Notes under the pieces: generated by a model
The model's database searches: none
Told to the model about the DNA's origin: nothing
The model's input: only the letters and a program-made list of their open reading frames with translations
In this document: one piece after another, positions 34,090-44,982 of the stretch
Position numbering within the stretch: position 1 is the stretch's first letter
How the letters are laid out: each line of letters begins with the position of its first letter
Program-made: the position numbers and the translations under genes
NCBI GenBank assembly: GCA_037974665.1
Contig: CM075764.1
Location: 88,344,825 to 88,408,824 of the forward strand
Length of the DNA: 64,000 nucleotides
Reading direction: 5' to 3'
From: Ehretia macrophylla
Lineage: Eukaryota > Streptophyta > Magnoliopsida > Boraginales > Ehretiaceae

Positions 34090-36792
34090 TGTAAAACCCG
34101 GCACATGAGCTTATACGTAATTACACTAATTATGATGCATTTATATCATTTCATGTGAATTAGCATCAATTAATATGCCTTAACAGCATTCAACGTGCAT
34201 ATTCATCGTTTTGCATGCCAAAATGTTCAATTTCGTGCATTATGGAGTTTTACATGTCGTAGGAATTAATTGTACTTCAAATACGTCAAGAGTAGTAACT
34301 AATTAGTTACAAATCAACCAAAATGGTGAACTAGTAGTACACAACATAGTTGGAGTGCACTCTTGTAATTTGGCTAACTAGATATTTGATCACCTGACTT
34401 CTACTGTGCTTGCCCACTTAAAACACACAATACACTCCACACACACACAAAATTCCTGCAGACACACTCACACACTCACTCACAAGACCAAAGAGGGAGA
34501 AGAAGAAGAAGAAAGATGAAGAAGAAAAGGAGAAGAAGCCCTTGTTAGTCATTTTTGAAGTTTGTCTTGCATCCTACAACTTGGAGCTAGCACTTCTTTT
34601 GCACTGTTGAGGTGAGGGTTGTTTTCTTAAAAGTTTTTCAGTTATGTTGAGCATGTTTGTGATTATATATGTGTATCATATTGCTATAGCCTGTATATCT
34701 AAGCTTGAATGAGGAGATTGAGTATTTTGTATTGTAGATCTAGGATTTTGAATTGATGTTCCGTATTGGTGGATTGTTGATGTAGGGTTGTTTTGGTTGA
34801 GTTTGAACCCTTGTATGATGCCTAATAACCACCTTGAACTTGTTTGTATGTTGGTAGAAGGATTGGTTGTTGTTTGGATGATTTTAGTAGAAAATGTGCA
34901 TTTCCCATCCAGCTATCCGGGCGTTACAGCCTCTATCCGGTCGCCCGGATTGAAGCCCCAACGCCCGGCAGAAAACTCCCATCCGGGCGTTACCTGCTTC
35001 ATCCGGTTGACCGGATGAAGGCTACAACGCCCGAATGTTTGACAACTTTGCGCAGTGATTTTCTGAAGGCCATATCTTATTCGTTTTAACTCCAAATTGA
35101 GTTCCGTTTGATTCTAGAGTTATTTACATTCAATAAGATTCGATTCTAAACTAAAATCAGATTAATTGGAGCTTTGGAAGATAGGTAAAATAACTGTTTA
35201 AGTTGGGACTAATGTGAAGGTGTTGAGTTTAATACATGTTATGTTTTCACATTGAGGGCAACCTATCCTGTTGACCTCCACTTGCATGTTTACGTATTAT
35301 ATGAACTCTATTTGGAACATGATTACACTAATATGTTATTGATTATTGTTATTACCCGGTGGCAACGTACTTTGTTGCCTCCGAGCTTGTTTGTTGTGAT
35401 TGAACTTTTCTCTCGCTTGGTGTGTTTCCTTGGAGAGATGGTTGGTATAATTAAGTTGTTGAATGCCATGGTGGAAGTAGCGTTGGGCTTGCCAGGACGG
35501 ACTCGGCTACTGTGGTTGGGTTGCCTCCGGAGTACCCTTATCAGTTGGTGTATTGGGTTATATTGGAAGCTGACTCAAGACTACCCATCTCCAACAACAG
35601 TACGAGAAATTGTATCATTTGATATATGGTAAACCTACATTCACTTGGGCCCTTGAGGACCTCGGAGGGTAGAATTATGCGTTACTACTTGCTTATTAAT
35701 TCTTGTACTTAATTGCACTCATGCATAACATGTTTTCATGAAAGGTTTTCAAATGTTGAATCGTTTGTGAAAACCACCGGAGACCATTAACCCTCGTTGA
35801 GCTAAGTGTAGCTCACCCCTTATTATGACAATTTTTCAGGTAAGGCTGAGCTGAGCCTGTGCTAGGGACTCAAGCTGAGGGTGAGACTTACTTATGTGAT
35901 GAGTCGGACTTCTACCTGTTGTGATCCTGCCTGCTTGTAATGATGAGTTTTTGGATGTTGTAAACTATGTTAAGTTGAACAATCTCAACTACTGTATTAT
36001 TCTTTTGGAACATTGAGTTGTAACCTTCTTACTAGTCTATTCTTTTGAGGCCTAGAAGGCATTAATGCTTGTGGGTGCCGGTTGGTTGAATGTAGGTTTT
36101 GTATATAGGAAGAAGCAAGTTAATGAAAGTGAAGTGCCAATGGTTTTGGGCACCCTTCTTGAAGCTACTTGTGGGTTTTATATGCATGAATAGGTTATGA
36201 ACGGATGATTGGACAGGTTTATCCAGCTCGATCAAGTCAAGTTTCGGCCTTGTCTTAGCAACGAGTCGGGGTCGGGGCGTGACAGTTGTTGTGTCTAGTT
36301 GCTTGAGGTGGATTATGTTCTTGTTGATAAGTGAAGAACTTGCTTGTTCTACTTTGTGTTCTATTTTGTAGCCTAAGTGCTATATACATCTTTGTGTAAT
36401 TGTAAGATGATTGTAGTAGAAGATGGAACTACGACATGTAATAACTTCTATTTATGCTTCTAGCTACTTTGCATGCTTGCGCGTGAATGTTCTGATATAT
36501 GGTTGTTTTCAATTTCTAAGAATGTTTCAATGCTATCATGGGGTGGCATGATAAGCGGTTTTGTAAAGAAGTTAAGTTATGAATGCATGCACGTGTGTAC
36601 CTAAACTGTTGTGTGCTTAAGGCTCAGATGGCCTTAATGCTAGGTTTTCTTTTATATTAAATGATATCCTTGTATGTTGTGATTGTATAGAATGTTTACA
36701 GGTTTTCAGAATGTCCATGGTACAGAGGAGACTTTGTCCGTTTGTCGGGTCCAAACTTAACCTTTAGCGCAAGGTTGGGTCGGGGTATGACA
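34090..36792 (+). repeat. 3' LTR region of the chromovirus complex
   Basis: Begins TGTAAAACCCGGCACATGAGC, akin to the LTR at 57916 (TGTCACAACCCGGCCTGAGC). Both have a CACACA-rich stretch, an AGAAGAAG tract and then ggtgaggg (34611-34618 here). A pair of GC-rich hairpin repeats lies at 34914-35035. It ends either at about 36288 or at 36792. The second possibility fits the outer TSD. Confidence 0.6.
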
Positions 36793-36797
36793 GTAAT

Positions 36798-37219
36798 CAT
36801 ATGAAAAACTTATATTCATAATCATCTGGTAATGAAACGAACTCACATTGATCACGAAACAGATTCAAGTTGTTCAAACCGATATTACTATTACAAGTGA
36901 ACATAATCCATAAACTGGTTAATGAAATTAATTCTCTTTGATAGCGAAATGGATTCAAGTTGACCAAAACCAAACTGGTATTTATCTCCCACTTGAATCA
37001 GTAAACGGAAGTAAGTCCTCATTTCAACTGAAAAAATTGAGGGATAAGACCATTAGGAGTACTTAATTTAGATAATTGAATCTCCTAGAAGAATGTTGAG
37101 TTCAGATACACTCCCACTATTTGTTCATCAATGAACATTCCCTTTGGAGCGTTCAGTATACCAAATAGAAATACACCTATTTCCTTTCGGTTTAAATTTC
37201 TCAAGTTCATGGAAAATAT
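36798..37219 (-). pseudogene. Copia integrase C-terminal end (relic)
   Basis: Continuation of the host copia element. Minus strand from about 37190 reads GNRCIFIWYTERSKGN, then VFIDEQIVGVYLNSTFF, which fits the CIFLGYxxxxKGY...PxxxKVxxSRDVxFxE region after the copia integrase core. Damaged by stops. Confidence 0.5.
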
Positions 37220-38326
37220 TATAACGCCTCGATCCCTCACGAGACCGGAGGCTCTAATAACCAAGCTATTCTCAACCTAATTCCAACCCGATCACAAAAT
37301 TTTAGGAAAAAACAAACAGAGTTTTCCCTGTACCGTGGACATTTTAGAAATCTGTAAACATAATATAAGCCACAATACAACTAACATCTAGCTCCAACAA
37401 CTCCAGCTCTAACTATATCCCAGCTTCAAGGTTGACTGAGCCTTAAGCAAGACATAGAAAACATATCTAAGCATGCATTTAACAATCCTTGAAACCTTAT
37501 CTCTTTTAATCTGCTTATCATACCACTCTATATTAACCATTAGATTTTCTTATAAACTAAAGCCAAACAACTATTAACTTTCATTAACATACAAGCAAAC
37601 AACATAAAGGAAAGTAAAGATAGACTATTACAATCTACCATTGAAGCCATACATTAACCTAGCTATTACAATTCTTCAACAACTCCAAATATGTACAAGC
37701 CCATAAGCACAAAATAGAACATAACATAATACAAACAAGGTCTTCCACAGTTTAGCAGGCAAACACTTCAATCTTAAGCAATAGCACACAACAATCAAGG
37801 CAACTCCTCCAACTGCACCACCTAAAATATGTTTAGTGAGGTATGAGCAATCACAATTTTCCAGTGAGGGATAAAGTTTACCGGGGACGTGCAATGCAGC
37901 AGATAACTCAATAGGCATTTAAAATAACTCAGGAACACTCGAAATAACAAGTTACCATACATTAAAAAGGATATGATTCACTTGCTCTTCAATCACGAAC
38001 CACGAGCCACAAACTAAAATCCTGATGTAATAATGACACTGATATCGATAAGCTGGCATTCCCTTATAACTCCAAAATGGGTATACTCCGGATGTACCCC
38101 GAAATCCTACGACCCAACTCTCCCTGGGCGGCATCCCAAGTGAGAGAGGGATTGGGCAACCATGGTATCCGAGGTAGACTAGCAAGCCCGATGCCGCCTG
38201 ATTTACACGGCACTACCATGCCCAAATGGTTGTGCAACCACGATACACTGTCCTCAAGGTGCTAACAATAGAATAAGTCAATAAACACATGATTGAGGGA
38301 CAACAAAGTAGGTTGCCCTCACACAC
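37220..38326 (-). mobile_element. LTR fragment (solo, truncated) of the long-LTR family
   Basis: On the minus strand it ends ctcgtgagggatcgaggcgt then tata, matching the ends of the LTRs at 52513 and 62460 (ctcgtgagggat). It carries the conserved block with gggcaacctactttgttg, gtggttgcacaacc and ggggtacatccggagtata. A possible 5-bp duplication AATAT flanks it (37215-37219 and 38327-38331). It starts within the LTR, so it is a partial copy or a shorter variant. Confidence 0.6.
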
Positions 38327-38419
38327 AATATATAGACAATAAGTGCACATGATCTATGTACAAGTTGGATGCTCCTTCATATCTAGTTATAAGGTTAGAC
38401 GCTTAGTCTTCATCTCAAG

Positions 38420-38463
38420 GCAATCCTGAGCTTAGTGACCTTTCTTGTGACAATTGTAGCACA
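38420..38463 (-). pseudogene. Copia gag zinc knuckle
   Basis: Minus strand reads MCYNCHKKGH*AQDC: a CCHC knuckle (C-x2-C-x4-H-x4-C) with one stop inside. It binds element RNA in intact copia gag. The rest of gag upstream on the minus strand (to about 39260) is not readable. Confidence 0.65.
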
Positions 38464-38475
38464 TAGTCATCATAA

Positions 38476-41400
38476 TGTTGAATCCCTTTCGTCACATACG
38501 TCTGACCTTTTTGGTCTTCTCAGTCAGCTTATCATTCCTTTTTGTCATTGGAGTCAATACCCCTTATGCTTGGATCCTCATGACCCTTGCTTATTGGACT
38601 CAACTATATAAGCTTGACCAATGGTCTAGATGGCTAAAAGGCATTATTTACAAACTCCAGGTGACGCTCATCATTTGGAATGTCTTAACATTCCTATTAT
38701 GTGTCATGTTGACACTTATGTGCATCTAGCTTAGATGGAAAAAATTCGATGACAACTTTTACTAGTTGTTCATCAGTGAAAATGTGACCAACTGCCTTCG
38801 ATTCTCTTATCATGCTCGACTTCTCGTAAATACTACCCCTTAGGAGCATTTTAACGCTTTTAGCATGTGTCGAACTTGATTATAAGCTGACTCAACTTAG
38901 AAATGGAAATTCCACTGAATTTCTCTTTCAAACTTTCAAAATCCCTCAGTATTAGGTTAAACTTCGTAGGCAGCAAATGAAGTATTATGCACGGTGCTTT
39001 GTAACGTGATGCGAGCATTAACATTTTTCAGCCTGATAGGCCTATTACCTCATATGCTTAGTGGTGTTACCACCCTAATGGTTCACCACAACATAACTCA
39101 GTGTTTCAAGTATCTATTTGTTGCACAAGGATGTTATGAACTTGATGATGCCGCATTTGCAATCATTACTGTTCATTTTTCCTTCAACAATTTTGTGGTT
39201 ATCATAAATTACCACAAAAAAGACATCTATGATGTTTGGTACTAGTACATTTAGATGTTTAATTCTACTTGAACAAGTATTTAAATGTAATAAAGTGACA
39301 TAAGATATAGTACCAACATATTGTAGTACAACCTGCCAAATTCTATATTCAAATGTCACAATTATCATAATTTAATCCTATTCAAATAGAAACATTAGTT
39401 CCGTATATGAATTACATAAGTTCATATGTATGAGAACTAATAATTCTAGATTAGAATCACACCAATCCCAATCTTAGACTCCCACTCAAATAAATGATTA
39501 ATAAACTAATTATTAATTTAATAATGCATGCAACATATGCTTATGTTAACAACATGTAATAAAGGAAAATATTAACATTATCCTAACATGAATTAGCATT
39601 TAATATATAAATTACAAATAAATTTAGACAAAAAATAATTAAAACTCAATATTCTCTTTCTCATATAATTTGGTCTGGTCCACTAGGGTTGACATATTCA
39701 ATTCTTTAACTCATGTGGACTTGGATGATTGGACATGTAGAAGTTGTCCTAAACTTATTGAGACCCAAGAAACGCATTTTTAGTTCTACGTGTTAGGGAA
39801 AATAAGAGTGCGTCTAACACATAAATCACATATGACTATCACATGCTCATAAAAAACATATCCCATAAAATATTTAATATTACACGTAATCATTAAAAGT
39901 AAGAAGATCAATGGGATAATCAGTTTGGACCTATTACAGTATGTGTTCGTATGACCAATAGTGGTGAAAATTTTTCTTGCAATTTGTTTAACTCACACAA
40001 TCCTCGAAAGACTACTAAAATCCTCAGGTAAGTAAACAAACTTTAATACATAACTATCTAATAGATTAATTTCAAAAATTAATAATGCACATAGCATGTA
40101 TTAATGTTGTACACACCAACATGTATAAAATTACATAGATTTTATGCTTTATAGTGAAATTACAAAAATTTCACGCCCATAATCGTAAAGATTACAATAA
40201 ATTACACAAATTTAGGCATCTTAATGAAATTACAAAAATTTCTTGCCCCTAATTATAAATGGTACAATTAAATTATATAAATTTTGGGCAAACTTAACGA
40301 AATTACTTATAATTTCATGTTATAATAATTTAAATTATGTACTACACTATAAAGAAATAGGGCTAAAACACAATCATCACAAAAATAATGGCCCTAATTG
40401 AGAATGTGGGGTCAAAAATTAGATTATCACAAAGATAAGAGCTCATTTAATAAACATGGGGGCAAAAATGCAATTATCCTAAAGATAAAGGCATAAAAAA
40501 ATATGGGTTCAAATCTGTAAATATCATATAGATATTAGGCCACACAACTAATGTATTATTTAAATAATAATAATAAAAAATATTCAGTAGTAGCTGAATG
40601 ACCGGATCGTCAGACCACTATCGGCTGGCCACCGGACTACCGTCCTTCGTCGTCGGACTACCATCTGGTGGCAGCGGGGTTGGGGTGTGAAAAAATTAAA
40701 AAATAATTTTAATTCTATCTTTAATAATTAAATTAAAACTAATTTAATTTAATTTAATATATATTATTATTTATGTAGGGGCACGTGGCGCAACCGGAAT
40801 GAGCCACGTGGCCTAACAAACCATGTTCACATTTGAACATGGACGTGATTCAAATGACGTGATCATTCACCTCTGACAGATGTGACCCTTTCTTTTTTTT
40901 TTTTGAATTTGTTGCCACTAAAGACGTGGCCACGTGGCATCCCATGATTGGGCCATGTGGCCCGTATGCCCTAAACTTAATCTCAGCCAATTTTCATGTT
41001 TTTCCACTCACACACACTACACCAAAAACACACACTAACCAAAAAATCTCCAGATTTACGAAAAATCTTAAAAAGTACATAACTTATGCGTTTCTAAGTC
41101 AAATTTAGCGAATTACATATCTACAAAAAACTCTTGACGAGCCCGTTCTAATTGTACCAAATACACAATTTTTGGAGCATGTTTCAGACACAAAAAAGGG
41201 CCAAAACAGTCGCAAAAATGTAGAAAAAAATGTACTAAACAGTTTTGACATTCAAACTTTAAAAATTCGTAATAAATTCATTACCTAACGAAAAATTACG
41301 AAATTTACGCTGATAGAATCTTTGCAACGAGCACTTTCTACCAGTACAAAAATACACATACTTATGATACTTCACAGAAACGTAAATTCATAATTATTAC

Positions 41401-41497
41401 GTTAAAATTTGCTCAAATCGCAATAATTCATCAATTTAACATTCATATACACATATATATAGCAGAGAACAAATATCTATGGAGAATCAATGATTTG
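38476..41497 (-). other. Eroded gag and long 5' leader of the copia element
   Basis: No continuous frame. Contains AT-rich stretches with repeated 'aaattacaaaaatttc' words (about 40150-40300) and a GC-rich patch at 40605-40690. Confidence 0.45.
40782..40936. promoter_or_regulatory. Cluster of three G-boxes (CACGTG)
   Basis: Perfect CACGTG at 40782-40787, 40805-40810 and 40931-40936, each in a (c/g)CACGTGGC context (ABRE/G-box type), with a near-perfect palindrome ccatgttcacatttgaacat nearby. G-boxes bind plant bZIP and bHLH factors. Position in the copia leader suggests element regulation, but this is inferred. Confidence 0.4.
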
Positions 41498-41509
41498 GCT
41501 CTGATACCA
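41498..41509 (-). other. Primer-binding site of the copia element
   Basis: Minus strand TGGTATCAGAGC one base inside the 5' LTR, complementary to the 3' end of initiator Met tRNA. Confidence 0.9.
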
Positions 41510-41510
41510 A

Positions 41511-41925
41511 TGGAGTATTTAATTAAACAATACGAATTTTCATAAACTGAATAGAATACTAACCTTGTAGTATGCGGAAGAGTCCACATTAATTAATCAC
41601 GTTCGTTCCACCGTTAAACAACCATGAATCAGAGTCCAAAATACATGTTCGATCTTGGACTATATTGCCACAACTTAAATGCCAATTTGATTTTAATGTC
41701 TACGTACTATAGACATGGTGTGAGAGATTGAAAGATAGAGGAACTATTGAAGAAGACTCTCTGTCTTCTATATTTCAAGAACTGATACATACAATTCTTT
41801 TCTTTTTCTAATTTCACTAATTAGAAATAAGATGGGAAGTTATTTCTATAACTTCTCATGACCCATACAAAAATGGGTCGGTCCGGGTTTACCCATATTG
41901 GGCGACCCAGCCCTAAAATCCAACA
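41511..41925 (-). repeat. 5' LTR of the copia element (415 bp)
   Basis: Minus strand TGTTGGATTTTAGGGC...aaatactcca; pairs with 27567-27981 and borders the PBS. Confidence 0.9.
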
Positions 41926-42021
41926 TTTAATTTAATAATTAAAATTAATTAATTTTAATTTAATGATATAATTAATCAAAATTGATTAATACATAATTAA
42001 TAAATAATAAGATAATTAATT

Positions 42022-42587
42022 TGTAATATCCTACATCGGATGCGGAGGTCTTTGGGCTATTGAATATATAGAGATGTCTCGTATATTCGTGCACGCGCGT
42101 TTTCCTGGCAGTGGCGGGGTGGCGACAAAATCGTGAGGAGTATGAGCTCCAAAGTGGACAATACGTGCGTAGTGCGTTTCTGGGCCTGCTTGCTATGGCC
42201 TAGGTGCTCGCTTGGACCGTTAAGGTTAGGGGGTATCCTGTAGGCGTGGGAGTTGGGTTCGGGGCGTTACAAAGTGGTATCAGAGCCGACGCGTTCGTAT
42301 GGCCAGCGAGGATGCTGGGTCCCCAATGGGGGGCGGGTGTAATATCCCACATCGGACGCAGAGGTCTTTGGGCTATTGAATATATAGAGATGTTTCGTAT
42401 ATTCGTATACGCGCGTTTTGCTGGCAGTGGCTGGGAGGCGACAAAACTGTGAGGAGTATGGGCTCCAAAGCGGACAATTCGTGCATTGTGCATTTCTGGG
42501 CCTGCTCGCTGTGGCCTCGGTGCTCGTTTGGACCGTTGAGGCCAGAGGGTATCCTATAGGCGTGGGAGTTGGGTTCGGGGCGTTACA
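42022..42587 (+). mobile_element. Complete TRIM retrotransposon (566 bp)
   Basis: Two 250-bp LTRs (42022-42271, 42338-42587; TGTAATATCC...GGGGCGTTACA) around a 66-bp interior. The interior holds a PBS, tggtatcagagcc (42275-42287, Met tRNA), and a polypurine tract, ggggggcggg (42328-42337). Flanked by a perfect 5-bp duplication TAATT (42017-42021, 42588-42592). No coding capacity, so it depends on other elements. Orientation is set by PBS before polypurine tract on the plus strand. ORFs across it are spurious. Confidence 0.95.
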
Positions 42588-42592
42588 TAATT

Positions 42593-44929
42593 AGTTAATT
42601 AATAGTAATTAATTTATATAAATTAATTTAACATTGAATTAATTAAAATATTAATTATAATTTAATTAAATAATTTCTTGATTATTTATTAATTTAAAAT
42701 TATATTAGTTATAAATTAAATTATTTAAATTATTAATTTTAGTAATTAATTAAGAATATTAATTTTTAATCATTTACTAAAATTAATGATGTAATTAAAT
42801 AAATAAATTAGTTTAATAAACAAAATTCATAATTTGACAAAAAAAAGTATTCATATAATTGTAAAGGAATCTTCATTTCAAAAACTTGTTCAGAGAACAA
42901 CTCTACTCAAGCAATTTTTTTGGTCTTTTGTTCTTAAAAATTATTTTAAAAAATTATTCTACAAAATAAAAAAATAGGAGTACTTCCAAACAGACCCTGA
43001 CATGTATGAAAAACAAGGTTGTCCTTTCATACCTCAAACAAAGAGCATTCCACCAGATGAATCTTTCAAATAATAATAATAATAATAATTGCATGTATGA
43101 GATTTTTAATAGATCAACTAGCACTTTTTCCTTTTCTTTCTGAGTTATTAGTTAACTGGTACTTATGTTTAGTGGCAAAGCCAGACATCAGGGTCAAGGG
43201 GTGCATTATAGTAGAAAAGTCAGTAACTAGGATCAATGGTACTTATCTATACATTTTTTATATGAATTTCTAAAAAGAAGTTGATTTTATGCCTAATATC
43301 ATGTTTTTTATGATGTACGATCACAATATGTTGTAATTAAACTAATTAATAAACAACTAAAACTACAAATAAAAAATAAAAACAATGGTTATTAGAAAGT
43401 TTGGATAGGTTAAGGAAGACTTTGTAAGAAAAAGGACTTTTTAAGTTAACAAGATAAAAAAAAGAATATATGGAATGCAAATTCAACTCAGAGTACATCA
43501 AGAAGTGGGCAGAAAAAAATGGCAGAGTAAGACTTATGAAATATTATAAACCTCTTGAAATTAATAATGTTGTGACCACCTAAATTCTATTAATTTAGCG
43601 AGATTAATTTATCGATAAATTGATAATTATTAATTTATGAAGGTGTTTAGTTTGTTTGGGCTTAATAGCAACAATATTACAGTTTTCTCTACGTAAGATA
43701 TGAGCTATGAAAAATATAACCTCTAGACTTTTGATGAACCTTTAGATAGAGACACCACTAAATGATTTGGACGTTCTGATCAATGAGTTTAGGTACCGTA
43801 AAAAAATATATGTCAACCACCTCTTGAATTTTTTAGTAAAAATGATACTAGTACAAAAGTTTTGAGTATATATGAGATCATTGACAACATGATAGAGTGT
43901 TTTCAAGATGAAATTGAGTTGAAGTTGATGAGATACACAATCTTTGGAACTGGTGTCATGTAAAGAAGCACTAAAAGTATCAATGATATTCCAAAACTTC
44001 TTGTTGTAAATATGAGAAGCAGCTCTAGGATATTAGGCGCATTGGGAACAATTAAAGATGATATTCAACTATATTTGGAGTTCAATAAAAGACAAACTCT
44101 TATTATTTCATATTTTGAGAAAATCGCATAGTCAATTTATTACATACTTTTTAGCAATTATTAATTTATAAAATATTTGTACTTATAAAATACAAAGAAA
44201 ATGTTTTAAATGTATTATCTTATAATTTTATCAAAATTATTATTTTTTTACACCGGTCCTAAGTTGTGACCAGACAATTTTATTATTTAGAAGAAATTAT
44301 TTAATATTGAATATTAATTTAAAGAGATTGACAATATGGAGATAGTAAATTGAGATTTATATGCATTAAACTAAAGTTAGAGACGAATTTAACAACCTAA
44401 AGTGAAAAGACTTAGGCTGTCAACCATTAAACATTGAGATGCTAAGATTTCACATTCAACAAACCTTCTTCTCTCTTCTAGAATTTGATCCAATCAAGAG
44501 AATGAAGCCTTCCAAGTATAGTGTATGCAAAAAGCCAAGAAGTCTATACCTAACCTTTTTATTACTAATGCCAACCACCCTTATTGGTTTTTTTTTCTTT
44601 TAATTCAGGAGAAGTTTAGATCATACAACATAATTAACAAGACTCAATAGATCAAATCCTTAAGCCAGCGTCAGGGCCACCGTCTAACCAATCAATGACC
44701 ACTGCGTCCCAAGACACACTCAACAATGACGGGCGCAAATTAAAGAACTTTTGTTGTAAGTCTTGAGTCTTGTATGAGAAAATATCATTAAGTTGCACTC
44801 TATCTACCAAACAATTGTCTACATGGGTCTGCAATCTAGCATATAAAGAGGATATTAGCTGAACTTTACACAAGCACTCGAAAAATCATACAACCTCTAT
44901 CTGATTCTCGATTCCAAACCATATTGTAT

Positions 44930-44934
<5 letters not shown>
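42593..44934. other. Intergenic, AT-rich, no gene recognised
   Basis: 42593-42830 is almost pure A/T with ttaatt words. A small (AAT)n lies near 43073-43089. Sequence ending at 42999 (acttccaaacagaccctg) is complementary to 27304 onward. No coding motif found in 43100-44900. Confidence 0.45.

Positions 44935-44970
<36 letters not shown>
44935..44970. repeat. (TA)n microsatellite upstream of the NBS-LRR locus
   Basis: Pure TA tract ending 12 bp before the ATG at 44983, so it occupies the expected 5' UTR/promoter-proximal region. Confidence 0.95.
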
Positions 44971-44975
<5 letters not shown>

Positions 44976-44982
44976 GACAGGC

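Larger units (their letters stand above)
30905..36792 (+). mobile_element. Tekay/Del-like chromovirus remnant complex nested in the copia element
   Basis: Starts TGTGACGCCCGAG, ends GGGTCGGGGTATGACA and is flanked by a 5-bp duplication GTAAT (30900-30904 and 36793-36797). Left about 980 bp is LTR sequence that joins directly to RT near 31885, so gag, protease and the RT N-terminus are missing. pol continues to 34048 and ends in a chromodomain, then a polypurine tract and LTR sequence from 34090. The two LTR parts differ strongly in sequence, and a second possible LTR end (gtcggggcgtgaca) occurs at about 36288, so this may be one LTR interrupted by a truncated second element. Confidence 0.75.
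27567..41925 (-). mobile_element. Ty1/copia LTR retrotransposon, ancient, enlarged by nested insertions
   Basis: Bounded by 415-bp LTRs and a perfect 5-bp target duplication TTTAA (27562-27566 and 41926-41930). The minus-strand PBS is complementary to initiator Met tRNA (TGGTATCAGAGC) and a polypurine tract lies at the other end, so orientation is certain. Remaining coding traces, in minus-strand order: gag zinc knuckle (38420-38463), end of integrase (about 36960-37215) and RT (30455-30640); the RT C-terminal to RNase H part is unrecognisable and most of integrase is missing. Gag before RT with RT after integrase is the copia order. Insertions inside: MITE 29120-29515, chromovirus complex 30905-36792, LTR fragment 37220-38326. 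The LTRs show many differences, so the element is old. Confidence 0.88.

Noticed and set aside
42200-42493. 97- and 82-codon frames on opposite strands
   Set aside because: They cross the LTR-interior-LTR of the TRIM element and have no domain.
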